64,000 nt of DNA from DASSUW01 sp963811895 (GCA_963811895.1 CAWETE010000010.1:316356-380355); one strand, 5' to 3'; positions 38,294 through 48,225 are shown, counted from the first letter of the stretch. Numbers and translations: made by a program. The notes: generated by a model from the letters alone, not told the origin.

Positions 38294-39292
38294 TCACCGC
38301 CGGCGAACGGCCAGCTGCTCGTGGGTGCAGCCGCGTAGCAGCCCTCTCAGCTCGGGTGGCCCATCGCCGGCGACGACGACGCACGTCCCAGGCCAGTACG
38401 GGCTGTCGGCCGGGGTCGTCCCGAGATATGCGGGCTCGTAGACCCAGGAGCCGCTGTTCACGAGCTGCACGCCGGTCGCCGTCGTCCAGCCCGGGTCATC
38501 GGCCTCGTCCGGGCCCGGACGGTGGAGGTGGCCGAAGATGACGTAGCTCGCCTCGATCGTCAGACGTTCCACGACCTGCGCCATCGCGAGCAGGCCGGGC
38601 CGCCGGCGCGGTCCGCGATAGCCGGCGAGACCCTCCCCCCACCTCACCATGGCCTTCGCGCTGCGAGCCAACACCCTCGCCCTCTGAGACTGAGCGACGC
38701 GATAGATGGCCCGGTAGAGCGGCTGGAGTACGGCTTCGTAATCGTCGGGCGTCCGGTAGCCGTTCCGAGGCTCTCGGAGCAGCCTCTCGGTGGCTCGCCG
38801 AGCGAGGCACTCGAACGTCGCAACCTGGTTGTGGCAGTCGAGGTAGTGGCCGTGGGAGGCGTAGACGTCCGCACGCAGCCACAGGCCCGGATACGCGAGC
38901 ACGACCTCGGTCCCGCCCATACGCTGCGCCAGCTGCGCGAGCGGATCGCCGGGCTGCGGGACGGAGACTTGCTCGAGCCCGAGCGCAGCCCGAGCTCCCG
39001 CCGCACGGCGGCGCGTCAACCAGCGCGACGCGAGCTGGTAGTCGTGATTTCCCGCGACCACGGTCACGCGGCGACCGCTCATCGCCTCGCCCAGATCCTC
39101 GAAGAAGGGCACCGCCGCCTCCAGCGCCTCGCTGGGGCGTCCGTCGCGAAGCTCGATCGTGTCGCCGAGCAGAACCACGTGGTCGGCCGCCGCGAGCTCG
39201 GTCATCAGCTTCTGCCGAACTTCCGGCCGGCGCAGGAGATCCGCCTCCGTGCGCGTCCCCAGGTGAAGGTCGGAGATCACTGCGGTCACCAC
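38294..39292 (-). CDS. LpxH-like metallophosphoesterase
   Basis: A 332-residue cytoplasmic calcineurin-fold phosphoesterase with motifs SDLHLG (residues 7-12), GDTIELRDG, GNHDYQ, SHGHYLD and GHLHRPG. The arrangement is closest to UDP-2,3-diacylglucosamine hydrolase (LpxH)-type enzymes. Lipid A is not expected in an actinobacterium, so the true substrate is probably another phosphodiester or pyrophosphate. It follows the surface-glycan cluster but has its own promoter region. Confidence 0.83.
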   Translation of the reverse strand: MVTAVISDLHLGTRTEADLLRRPEVRQKLMTELAAADHVVLLGDTIELRDGRPSEALEAAVPFFEDLGEAMSGRRVTVVAGNHDYQLASRWLTRRRAAGARAALGLEQVSVPQPGDPLAQLAQRMGGTEVVLAYPGLWLRADVYASHGHYLDCHNQVATFECLARRATERLLREPRNGYRTPDDYEAVLQPLYRAIYRVAQSQRARVLARSAKAMVRWGEGLAGYRGPRRRPGLLAMAQVVERLTIEASYVIFGHLHRPGPDEADDPGWTTATGVQLVNSGSWVYEPAYLGTTPADSPYWPGTCVVVAGDGPPELRGLLRGCTHEQLAVRRR

Positions 39293-39422
39293 GGGGGGAT
39301 CCTTCCACGCGCATCATCGCCGCCGGCGGAGGTGCGCGGGGGTTTGAGACCGCGTTAACAAGGAAGAACCAAGCGCAGGCGGAAAGCTGATCTAGAGTGC
39401 AGGATGGGTCCAGCCTGCGGCG

Positions 39423-40103
39423 ATGATGCCTCCCATAACAATCACGGTCGAGCCGGTGGCGCCTCCGGCAGGGCGGGCCGCTCAGGGGGATCATCCGCAT
39501 GGGGCGGCCGGTGTCGGCATCGTCGCAGCGCCAGAGCCGGGCCGCATGCACGCGCCCGACCTGATCGAGCCGGTGGTCGGTTTCAGGAACTGGAGGATCC
39601 TCCGCACCGGTTCCGCTCAGGGCGCACTCAGCTCGCCGTATGTCCCGGTCGTCTGGTCGGAGCCCGTCATGCGGGCGGAGTGCCGCCGGTGGCGCACGCC
39701 TGAGGCGCTGCTCGACCCACCCCACGCCGCTCCCCGATCCGAGTGCGGCTGCGGCATCCGCGCCTACCACGCGCCCACCGGTGATTTCTCAAAGGTCGAC
39801 TACCGCGCGGTCTCCGGGATCGTAACCCTCTGGGGCAGGATCGAGATCGGCGCTGACGAGATGCGCGCCGAGCTGGCGCGGGTCGAGGCGCTCGCCCTGT
39901 ACAGCCGGTGGAGCCGACGCCAGCGCGATGCCGTGCAGGAGGTCGCTGCCAACCTCGGCGCCGAGGTCGTCGACCTGAGTGAGCTCGGTGAGGCGGCCGC
40001 GAGCTTCGGCGCCCCGCCGCCGGCTTCGCTGCTTGCGGATCCCCCACCCAAGGGCATCCGGGATCGCTTCGTCGCGCTCTTCACCTCGCGCGTGGGTGAC
40101 TAA
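39423..40103 (+). CDS. Conserved hypothetical protein with Cys-rich CGCGI motif
   Basis: 226 residues. The core from about residue 42 (APDLIEPVVGFRNWRI, then SPYVPVVWSEPVMRAECRR, HAAPRSECGCGIRAYHAP, YRAVSGIVTLWGRIEIG) is a pattern I recall from hypothetical proteins in other actinobacteria, with Cys and His that could bind metal. The first 41 residues are low-complexity, so translation may really begin at the ATG at 39546 (MHAPDLIEP). There is no signal peptide or membrane segment. Function is unknown. Confidence 0.65.
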   Translation: MMPPITITVEPVAPPAGRAAQGDHPHGAAGVGIVAAPEPGRMHAPDLIEPVVGFRNWRILRTGSAQGALSSPYVPVVWSEPVMRAECRRWRTPEALLDPPHAAPRSECGCGIRAYHAPTGDFSKVDYRAVSGIVTLWGRIEIGADEMRAELARVEALALYSRWSRRQRDAVQEVAANLGAEVVDLSELGEAAASFGAPPPASLLADPPPKGIRDRFVALFTSRVGD

Positions 40104-40277
40104 AAGTCATTTTTGGTCAATCGTTCACTGTTCGGTGAAATTTGAGTGCAGGAAACCGGTGCACGCTGGGGACTTCGAAGGTAGGGTGTCTCGGCCACCC
40201 AACGCCCGGCGCCGACTGGCGGTGATTGAACGAGACAGCTGACACGCAGCGAGAGACAGACGGCCACGGGACGGCTC

Positions 40278-41300
40278 TTGGCGGCCTACCACACGGCCGG
40301 CGACCACCGGGCTCGCGAGCGGCTCGTGCAGCTCTACCTGCCACTCGTCGAGGCGCTCGCGAACCGCTACCGCGTTCTCGGCGCGGAACGCGACGACCTC
40401 GTGCAAGTCGGGGCGATCGGGCTCCTCAACGCGATCGAGCGCTTCGATCCGACGCGCGGCGACGAGTTCGCCGCCTTCGCCGTCCCCACGATCGCGGGAG
40501 AGATCAAGCGTCATCTGCGCGATCGCTGCAGGACCGTCCGGCTGCCGCGACAGCTGGTGGAGGCGAGCGTGCGCCTCCCGGCCGCTCGCGAGCACATGAC
40601 CGCCCGGCTCGGAAGGCCCCCGGACGCGCGTGAGCTCGCCGAGGAGCTCGGCGTGGCCGAGGAGGATCTCCCGGTACTCGAGGGGCCGGCCGACCTGCCG
40701 GTGGAGGCGGTGGACGCCACCGCAGACGAGGAGCTCGACAGTCACCTCCTGCTCACCGGGGCATTCGAGGTCCTCGACGAGACCGAGCGGCGGATCGTCT
40801 ACCTGCGCTTCGTCCGTGAAGTGAGCCGCCGCGAGGCGGCGGCGGAGCTCGGCATGACCGCCGACCTGCTCGGGCGCCGGACCGAGGCCGCCCTGGCCAA
40901 GCTGCGCGCCCAGCTCGAAGACAGTGCGTTTCCGAGCGTCGCCGATGACAATCGAGACGAAGCCGACGAGACCGAGGCCCTGCCGGCGTCAGAGGGGAAC
41001 CAGAACGGCAGCGCAGCCGGCCCTTCCCAGCGGGGCGGGGTGGGTGTGCGGGGTGGCCGGATCCTCGTCCGCATGCCGCCGCCGATGCACGACGAGCTGG
41101 CCGACGCAGCGGGGCGCGAGGGCCTGAGCCTGAATCAGCACATCACCAACGTGCTCGACTCGGCGTTGCACGCCGAGCATCAACAGGTGTCTCCGGGGCC
41201 TCGTTGGCTTCCGGCAGCGCTCGTCGCGCACATCCTCATCACCTTGGTCTGCGTCGCGGCCGCGATCGTGCTGCTGGTGGCCTGGCATCAGGGCTGGTAG
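40278..41300 (+). CDS. SigB/SigF-type sigma factor fused to RHH (HicB-like) module and membrane anchor
   Basis: 340 residues in one frame. Sigma region 2 covers about 15-85 (DDLVQVGAIGLLNAIERFDPTRG, FAVPTIAGEIKRHLRDR), region 3 about 88-150 and region 4 about 163-212 (LDETERRIVYLRFVREVSRREAAAELGM). After a polar linker, residues 260-300 form a HicB/Arc-like ribbon-helix-helix module (GRILVRMPPPMHDELADAAGREG), and 312-335 form one membrane helix. Such a tail would tether the sigma factor to the membrane or give it a second DNA contact. The start is uncertain: TTG 40278 is used, but a TTG at 40226 in another frame (NETADTQRETDGHG) would join after removal of one base near 40272. Confidence 0.82.
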   Translation: MAAYHTAGDHRARERLVQLYLPLVEALANRYRVLGAERDDLVQVGAIGLLNAIERFDPTRGDEFAAFAVPTIAGEIKRHLRDRCRTVRLPRQLVEASVRLPAAREHMTARLGRPPDARELAEELGVAEEDLPVLEGPADLPVEAVDATADEELDSHLLLTGAFEVLDETERRIVYLRFVREVSRREAAAELGMTADLLGRRTEAALAKLRAQLEDSAFPSVADDNRDEADETEALPASEGNQNGSAAGPSQRGGVGVRGGRILVRMPPPMHDELADAAGREGLSLNQHITNVLDSALHAEHQQVSPGPRWLPAALVAHILITLVCVAAAIVLLVAWHQGW

Positions 41301-41314
41301 CCGCCGGGCGAGAC

Positions 41315-41320
41315 TAGACT
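41315..41320 (+). promoter_or_regulatory. -10 element for a short-leader icmB transcript
   Basis: TAGACT ends 8 bases before the ATG at 41329, with no ribosome site between. The hexamer and spacing match those before icmA. Confidence 0.45.
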
Positions 41321-41328
41321 CACCGCCC

Positions 41329-41727
41329 ATGGCCGAGCGCAAGATCCGGGTGGTGGTGGCGAAGCCCGGGCTCGACGGGCACGACCGGGGCGCGAAGATC
41401 ATCGCCCGCGCGCTGCGCGACGCCGGCATGGAGGTCATCTACACGGGCCTGCACCAGACGCCCGAGCAGATCGTCGAGACGGTCCTGCAGGAGGACGCCG
41501 ACGCCGTCGGCCTGTCGATCCTGTCGGGCGCCCACATGACGCTCGTCCCGCGCGTCGTCGAGCTGCTGCGCGAGCAGGACGCCGGCGACGTCGTGGTCAC
41601 CGTCGGCGGCACGATCCCGTCGCAGGACATCCCCGAGCTGAAGGAGCTCGGGGTGGCCGAGGTCTTCACGCCCGGCGCGCCGACTCAGGCGATCATCGAC
41701 TTCATCCGCGGCGCCGTCACTCCGTGA
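41329..41727 (+). CDS. icmB: Cobalamin-binding small subunit of acyl-CoA mutase (isobutyryl-CoA mutase)
   Basis: A 132-residue Rossmann-like B12-binding subunit. The DxHxxG cobalt-ligand motif is Asp16-Gly-His18-Asp-Arg-Gly21, with His18 as the lower axial ligand. The SxL (LSILSGAH) and GGT (VTVGGTIP) motifs that hold the nucleotide tail are also present. Its length fits a free-standing IcmB/MCM small subunit. The best partner in the window is the large subunit at 22134, which lacks a B12 domain. The last 11 bases overlap the convergent aldo/keto reductase gene. Confidence 0.88.
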   Translation: MAERKIRVVVAKPGLDGHDRGAKIIARALRDAGMEVIYTGLHQTPEQIVETVLQEDADAVGLSILSGAHMTLVPRVVELLREQDAGDVVVTVGGTIPSQDIPELKELGVAEVFTPGAPTQAIIDFIRGAVTP

Positions 41728-42601
41728 GCGCCGCGAGCTCCGAGGCGTCCACCTCGAGCGCTCCGAACGCCTCGCGCACCTGATCGGCGGTGCGCGCGCC
41801 GAAGCACGCGTAGACGGGGAAGGGCTGCGCGAGCGCCCACGCGAGCGCGACCTGGGACGCCGTGAAGCCGAGCCGCTCGCCGAGCTGCTCGGCGCGCCGG
41901 CGCCGCTCGCGGTTCACCGGGTTGTCGTAGACGCGCAGGACGTCTGAGCCGTCGCGTCCGAAGAAGTAGCCGCGCGCCTGGGCGGACCAGGCCAGCAGCG
42001 GCGTCTGCGTCCGCTCGTGCCAGGCGAAGATCTCCGGCTCGTTGGCCGATCGCGTGTCCGCCCACTGCTCCTCGTTCTGGCCGGCGAGCGAGAGGTGCTG
42101 GCTGCTCAGGCAGAAGCCCTCGAGCCCGTGCTCGGCCGCCCACGCGTTGGCCTCGTCGATCCGCGCCGTCGTCCAGTTCGAGGTGCCGTACGCGCGGATC
42201 AGGCCGGCTTCCCGCAGCCCGGTGAGCGCTTCGATGATCGTTCCCACCGGCACCGACGGGTCGTCGCGGTGCAGGAGGTAGACGTCGATCGGCCCGTGCA
42301 GGAGCTCGACGCTCTCGCGCAGATCGCGCTCGATCTCCTCCGGGGTGACGCGCTTGCGGGCGCCGCTCGGATGCGCGCCCTTGGAGACGATCACGAGCCG
42401 CTCGCGCGCCGCGGAGGGCTGCCGCGAGAGCCACTCGCCGAGCGCGCGCTCGCTGTCGCCGTCGGCGTAGACGCGAGCCGTGTCGATCGCGTTGCCACCG
42501 AGGCGGACGTACTCGTCGAGCACGCCCTCGTCCGACTCGGTCAGCAGCATCGTGCCGAGCACCAGGCGTGGCAACGAGGTCAAGATGTGAGCGCTCTCCA
42601 T
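41717..42601 (-). CDS. Aldo/keto reductase
   Basis: A 294-residue NADPH-dependent oxidoreductase with a TIM barrel. The catalytic tetrad is visible as Asp40, Tyr45 (AIDTARVYA), Lys74 (VSKGAH) and His111 (LLHRDD). It is divergent from the sugar ABC operon, with a 113-bp shared promoter region that contains a LacI-type operator, so sugar or sugar-acid reduction is plausible. The exact substrate is unknown. Confidence 0.9.
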   Translation of the reverse strand: MESAHILTSLPRLVLGTMLLTESDEGVLDEYVRLGGNAIDTARVYADGDSERALGEWLSRQPSAARERLVIVSKGAHPSGARKRVTPEEIERDLRESVELLHGPIDVYLLHRDDPSVPVGTIIEALTGLREAGLIRAYGTSNWTTARIDEANAWAAEHGLEGFCLSSQHLSLAGQNEEQWADTRSANEPEIFAWHERTQTPLLAWSAQARGYFFGRDGSDVLRVYDNPVNRERRRRAEQLGERLGFTASQVALAWALAQPFPVYACFGARTADQVREAFGALEVDASELAALTE

Positions 42602-42626
42602 TGCAGGTCAGGAATGCAATGTCCGG

Positions 42627-42655
42627 TTGACAGCGCGAAATGTTAGCGATAACAA
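42627..42655 (+). promoter_or_regulatory. Sigma-70-type promoter with overlapping LacI-type operator
   Basis: TTGACA (42627-42632), 17-bp spacer, TAACAA (42650-42655). The palindromic TGTTAGCGATAACA (42641-42654) covers the spacer end and -10. A TGTTA-N4-TAACA site is typical of LacI/GalR-family repressors and would block this promoter. No such repressor gene is in the window. Confidence 0.65.
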
Positions 42656-42714
42656 TTGGACTTCGCCAGCAGCGACCACCAGGTCCGCGCGAGCGTACGA
42701 GAGGAGGAGGACCC

Positions 42715-43806
42715 TTGACTGACCAGGCCAGGCCTCTGGAGGACCGATCGCGTCTCGATATCACGCGTCGGACGGCGCTGGCGGGCGGTGGTGCCGCCCT
42801 GCTGGCAACGGCGCTGGCCGCGTGCGGCCAGTCGAGCGACGACGACAACGCCGCCAGCAACGGCAGCGCGGGCGCGGGCAACTTCCCGAAGACCCCGGAG
42901 TACAACTTCGTCTTCGTCAACCACGTCACGACCAACCCGTTCTTCGTCCCGACGCAGTACGGCGCCGAGGACGCCTGCGCACTGCTCAAGTGCAAGTACC
43001 AGTGGACGGGGTCGGAGACCGCGAACGTCTCCGAGATGGTCAACGCCTTCAACACGGCGATCGCCGGCAAGGCCGACGGCATCGCGATCGCCATCACCGA
43101 CGGGAAGGCCTTCAACGGCCCGACCGACAAGGCGCTCGCGGCCGGCATCCCGGTCGTGTCCTACAACGCCGACGACCCCGCCAACAACCGCCTCGCCTAC
43201 ATCGGGCAGGACCTGTTCCTGTCCGGCGTGGAGATGGGCAAGCGGATCGTCGAGCTCGTGCCCTCCGGCAAGATCGCGCTGTTCATCGCCACCCCGGGCT
43301 CGCTCAACATCCAGCCGCGCATCGACGGGGCGATCCAGGCGATCAAGGACTCGGGCAAGGACATCGACTACAAGACGATCGCCACCGGGGCCGAGCTCAA
43401 CGAGGAGCTCTCGCGCGTCGACGCGTGGTGGATCGGCAACAAGGACGCGAAGGGCATGTTCGCCGTCGACGCCGGCTCCACGCAGAGCGTCGGCCAGGTG
43501 ATCGAGAAGTACAAGCTCCGCGACCAGGACGTGAAGGGCGGCGGGTACGACACCCTGCCGAAGACGCTCGAGCTGCTCCAGGCCGACCAGCTGGACTTCA
43601 CGATCGACCAGCAGCCCTACCTGCAGGGCATGTATCCGGTCATCCAGCTCTTCGTCTACAAGATCTCGGGCGGGTTGACGGGCCCGGCCGAGTCGAACAC
43701 GGGCCTGAAGTTCGTGACCAAGGACGACGCCGGCACCTACAGCGCGAACCCGTCGCGCTTCGAGGGCTCCACCGAAGACCAAAAGGTGATCAGGAGTGGC
43801 ACCTGA
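42715..43806 (+). CDS. Sugar ABC transporter substrate-binding lipoprotein
   Basis: A 363-residue periplasmic-binding-protein type I family member (ribose/xylose/arabinose type). It has an N-terminal twin-arginine-like and lipobox signal (TRRTALAGGGAALLATALAAC), then VFVNHVTTNPFFVPTQYG, IAIAITDGKAF and SYNADDP. TTG 42715 was chosen because GAGGAGGAGG lies just upstream. It is the first gene of the operon with permease, ATPase, isomerase and mutarotase, under the operator-controlled promoter at 42627. Confidence 0.9.
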   Translation: MTDQARPLEDRSRLDITRRTALAGGGAALLATALAACGQSSDDDNAASNGSAGAGNFPKTPEYNFVFVNHVTTNPFFVPTQYGAEDACALLKCKYQWTGSETANVSEMVNAFNTAIAGKADGIAIAITDGKAFNGPTDKALAAGIPVVSYNADDPANNRLAYIGQDLFLSGVEMGKRIVELVPSGKIALFIATPGSLNIQPRIDGAIQAIKDSGKDIDYKTIATGAELNEELSRVDAWWIGNKDAKGMFAVDAGSTQSVGQVIEKYKLRDQDVKGGGYDTLPKTLELLQADQLDFTIDQQPYLQGMYPVIQLFVYKISGGLTGPAESNTGLKFVTKDDAGTYSANPSRFEGSTEDQKVIRSGT

Positions 43807-44851
43807 GCCGGTCGATACGGCTCCCGCCGCGGCGCCCGAGGCCGCCGCGGCGGGATCCGCCGCAGAAGCTGCGCCGCCGAGCCGGGCCGCCCGTGCGGTC
43901 GAGCTCGCGCTCGGCCGGCGCGAGCTGAGCATCGCGGTCGTCGCGATCGCGCTCTACGTCTACTTCCTCAACACGGCCACGGACTTCGCCTCGACGGCGA
44001 ACATCCAGACGCTCGGGACCTTCATCGCGGCGACCGCGATCATCGCCGCCGGCCAGGTCTTCCTGATGATCTCGGGCGAGATCGACCTGTCGGTCGGCCA
44101 GGTCTTCGCGCTCACCGCGTTCGTCATGTACTACCTCGAGGACGCGGGCGTGCCGCTCATGCTCGCGGTCGTCCTGTCGCTGGTCGCGGCGTCGCTGATC
44201 GGCCTCGTCAACGGCGTGATCACGACCGTCGTCGGCGTCTCGTCGTTCATCACGACGCTGGGGGCGTTCTTCTTCCTCAACGGCCTGACGCTGACGCTCT
44301 CCAACGGCCGCCCGGTGGACACCCCCGGCGGCGAGTCGTTCACCAGCATCTTCGGCGGCGGCTCCTACTCGGGGATCCTGTGGGCGATCGGCCTGACCCT
44401 GGCGCTCCAGGTGCTGCTCATGCGCACCCGCTGGGGCCTGCACACCTTCGCCGTCGGCGGCAACCTGCTCGGCTCGCGCGAGGCCGGCATCCGCGTGCGC
44501 TGGGTCAAGACGCGCAACTTCATGCTGGCCAGCACGCTGGCCGGCTTCGCCGGCATCCTCGAGGCGGTCCGCATCACGTCGACCGACCCGCTGGCCGGCG
44601 GCTCGGGGATCATGTTCGCGGCGATCGCGAGCGCCGTCATCGGCGGCACGCTGCTGGCGGGCGGCAGCGGCACGGTGATCGGCGCCTTCCTCGGCGCCTG
44701 CGTGCTCGGCATCCTGCGCGACGGCTTCACGCTCCAGGGGGTCAGCGCCTTCACGTTCGACCTCATCCTGGGCCTCGCGATCCTCGTCGCGATGGTGGTC
44801 GACATCTACGTCACGCGGCTGCGCCACCGCGGCGGCAGGGGGGAGACCTGA
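43796..44851 (+). CDS. Sugar ABC transporter permease (RbsC/XylH family)
   Basis: A 351-residue integral membrane protein with an Ala/Pro-rich cytoplasmic N-terminus and about ten membrane segments. It carries the family signature GEIDLSVGQVFALTAF and the EAA-like loop AGIRVRWVKTRNFMLAS. The start GTG overlaps the binding-protein gene by 11 bases. It would form a homodimeric channel for a pentose with the ATPase that follows. Confidence 0.9.
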   Translation: MAPEPVDTAPAAAPEAAAAGSAAEAAPPSRAARAVELALGRRELSIAVVAIALYVYFLNTATDFASTANIQTLGTFIAATAIIAAGQVFLMISGEIDLSVGQVFALTAFVMYYLEDAGVPLMLAVVLSLVAASLIGLVNGVITTVVGVSSFITTLGAFFFLNGLTLTLSNGRPVDTPGGESFTSIFGGGSYSGILWAIGLTLALQVLLMRTRWGLHTFAVGGNLLGSREAGIRVRWVKTRNFMLASTLAGFAGILEAVRITSTDPLAGGSGIMFAAIASAVIGGTLLAGGSGTVIGAFLGACVLGILRDGFTLQGVSAFTFDLILGLAILVAMVVDIYVTRLRHRGGRGET

Positions 44852-44852
44852 C

Positions 44853-45597
<745 letters not shown>

Positions 45598-45611
<14 letters not shown>

Positions 45612-47007
45612 CGGCAGACCGGCGCGGCCCCGGATCGGGCTGCTCGGCGTGATGCAGGAGCTCTACGACGAGATGCTCCCGGGCATCACCGAGCGCCAGG
45701 CCGGCTACGCGCAGGCGATCGGCTCCAAGCTCTCGAGCGTCGCCGACGTCCAGGTGGCGCCGCCGGCCCGCAACCGCGAGGACGTCGAGCGCACCGTGCG
45801 CGCCTTCGAGGCCGAAGGCGTCGACGGCCTGCTGGTCGTGATGCTCACCTACGGGCCGGCGATGCGCGTGCGCGCGCTGGCCGACTCGCGGCTGCCGGTC
45901 TGCCTGGCCAACATCCAGCCCGAGCCCGAGGTCACCGCCGCGTGGGACATGGCGGACCTGACCTACAACCAGGGCATCCACGGCGCGCAGGACACGGCCA
46001 ACGCGATGGTGCGCGCCGGCCGGCCGTTCCACGTGGTGACCGACGACTGGCGGGCGCCCGCCTTCGCCCGCGCGATCGGCGCCTGGGCGCGCGCCGCCGC
46101 CGCCGCCTCGCGCTGGCGCGACCTGCGCGTGGCCGTGTTCGGCTACGCGATGAACGGGATGGGCGACATCCGGGTCGACGTGCACACGCTGCTGCGCACC
46201 CTCGGCCCGCAGGTCGACGCGCTGGCGCCGGGGGCGCTGCACCGCGCCGCGGCGGCGGTCGGCGCCGCCGAGGTGCGGCAGCTGATCGCCGACGAGAACG
46301 CGCAGTTCGAGGTCGACCCGCGGCTGAGCGAGGTCGAGCGCGAGCAGCACGCGCGCATGCAGCTCGGGATCGAGCAGGTGCTCGTCGACGGCGGCTACGG
46401 CGCCTACTCGACGCACTTCGGCGTCATCGCCGAGGACGGCCGGTTCGAGCGGCTGCCGCTCGCCGCCGCCTCGAGCCTGATGGCCAAGGGCTACGGCTTC
46501 GCGGCCGAGGGCGACGCGCTCACGGCTGCGCTGATGTCGGCGGCCCACTGGCTGCTCGGCGAGACGCAGTTCACCGAGATGTACGCGATGGACTTCCCGC
46601 GCGACGCGGTGCTGATGAGCCATATGGGCGAGGGCAACTGGGCGTTGGCCCGGGAGGATCGCCCCGTACGGCTGATCAAGCGGCCGCTCGGCATCGGCGG
46701 GTTGGACGACCCGCCGACGTTCCTGTTCCAGTACCGCACCGGACCCGCCACGTTGGCAACGCTCACAGCGGTGGGGGACGAGCGCTTCCGGCTCGTGGTG
46801 GCGGAGGGTGAGGTCCTGGACAGCGACGAGCTTCCTGCGCTGGAGATGCCCTACGGGCTCTTCCGGCCGGACACGGGAGTGAGGCAGTGCATGGATGCGT
46901 GGCTGAGGTTCGGGGGGCCGCACCACCAGGTGCTCAACCCCGGGCGACAGGCCGCGGCATGGCGCCTCTTCTGCGAGGCGACCGGGATCGAGTTCGCCGC
47001 GGCCTGA
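45598..47007 (+). CDS. L-arabinose/L-fucose isomerase family protein
   Basis: A 469-residue ketol-isomerase-fold enzyme. Metal-ligand positions of arabinose isomerase appear conserved: Glu in YGFAAEGDAL, Glu in FTEMYAMDF, His in LMSHMGEGN, and His in GGPHHQVL near the C-terminus. It would convert an imported aldose to a ketose using a divalent metal. Sequence details differ from classical AraA, so L-arabinose is likely but not certain. It is inside the sugar operon, followed by a mutarotase. Confidence 0.82.
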
Positions 47008-47042
47008 ATCCGAGGTACCGAGTCCCTACACGGGAGAGAGTC

Positions 47043-48218
47043 ATGCAGAGCTACAGCAGGTTCGCCCTCGTCGCAGTGTGCGTCGGGGTGATCGCCCTTG
47101 CGCTGGCCGGGCCGGCGGCCGCGCACGGCGGAGGCACCATCAGCAAGCGGCCGTTCGGCAAGGCTCCGGACGGCACCGCGATCGACAACTACACGCTCAC
47201 CAACAAGCGCGGCATGTCGGTGTCGATCATGACCTGGGGCGGCACGATCACCTCGATCAAGGTGCCGGACCGTCGTGGTCGCTTCACCAACGTCACGCTC
47301 GGGTTCAACAGCGTCGAGGAGTACACGAGCGACGTCTACAACTCGAGCAACCCGTACTTCGGGGCGATCATCGGCCGCTACGGCAACCGGATCGCGTTGG
47401 GGAGGTTCACGATCGACGGCCAGGTCTTCCAGCTGCCGATCAACAACCCGCCCAACAGCCTGCACGGCGGCATCCGAGGCTTCGACCGCCGGGTCTGGAA
47501 CGCCGACCCGTTCCGCTCGCACGACGGCGTCGGCCTGCGGATGACGTACGTCAGCCTGGACGGCGAGGAGGGCTATCCGGGCCGGCTGCCGGTCGAGGTC
47601 GTCTACACGCTCGACAACGACAACCAGATCCGGATGGACTACAAGGCGACCACGAGCAAGGCGACCCACGTCAACCTCACCAACCACGCCTACTTCAACC
47701 TCGCGGGCGAGGGCTCGGGCACGATCGAGGACCACGAGCTCCAGCTCAACGCCGACCGCTACACCCCGGTCGACGCGACGCTGATCCCGACCGGCATGAC
47801 GCCGCCGGTGGCGGGTACGCCGTTCGACTTCCGTGACTTCCACGCGATCGGCGACCGGATCCGCGACAACCACGAGCAGCTGGTCTTCGGCCGCGGCTAC
47901 GACCACAACTTCGTGCTCGCCCGCGGCTCCTCGAAGGGCTTCTTCACCGCCGCGCGCCTGCGCGATCCGGGCAGCGGCCGGCAGCTGTCCGTCCTGACCA
48001 CCGAGCCGGGGATCCAGTTCTACTCGGGCAACTTCCTCGACGGCCGGCTGTACGGCGCGAGCGGTCGCGCCTACCGCCAGACCGACGGGCTGTGCCTGGA
48101 GACCCAGCACTACCCCGACTCGCCGAACAAGCCGCAGTTCCCGTCGACCCTGCTCCGGCCGGGCCAGACGTACAAGACGTCGACGATCTACGCGTTCTCG
48201 ACGTTCGGCCACCACTGA
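47043..48218 (+). CDS. Secreted aldose 1-epimerase (mutarotase)
   Basis: A 391-residue GalM-family enzyme interconverting alpha and beta anomers. It has an N-terminal signal peptide (ending GPAAAHG), then GGTITSIKVPDRRG, SNPYFGAIIGRYGNRIA, NSLHGGIRGFDRR with one catalytic His, LTNHAYFNLAG with the second, and a late Glu in CLETQHYPDSPNKP. Export suggests it prepares the sugar outside the cell for uptake by the ABC transporter. A GGGAGAG site precedes ATG 47043. A compound hairpin closes the operon. Confidence 0.92.
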   Translation: MQSYSRFALVAVCVGVIALALAGPAAAHGGGTISKRPFGKAPDGTAIDNYTLTNKRGMSVSIMTWGGTITSIKVPDRRGRFTNVTLGFNSVEEYTSDVYNSSNPYFGAIIGRYGNRIALGRFTIDGQVFQLPINNPPNSLHGGIRGFDRRVWNADPFRSHDGVGLRMTYVSLDGEEGYPGRLPVEVVYTLDNDNQIRMDYKATTSKATHVNLTNHAYFNLAGEGSGTIEDHELQLNADRYTPVDATLIPTGMTPPVAGTPFDFRDFHAIGDRIRDNHEQLVFGRGYDHNFVLARGSSKGFFTAARLRDPGSGRQLSVLTTEPGIQFYSGNFLDGRLYGASGRAYRQTDGLCLETQHYPDSPNKPQFPSTLLRPGQTYKTSTIYAFSTFGHH

Positions 48219-48225
48219 ACCCCAA

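Noticed and set aside
38294..39292. Lipid A biosynthesis enzyme LpxH
   Set aside because: The fold fits, but no other lipid A genes are present and the organism appears to be an actinobacterium, so only 'LpxH-like' is used.
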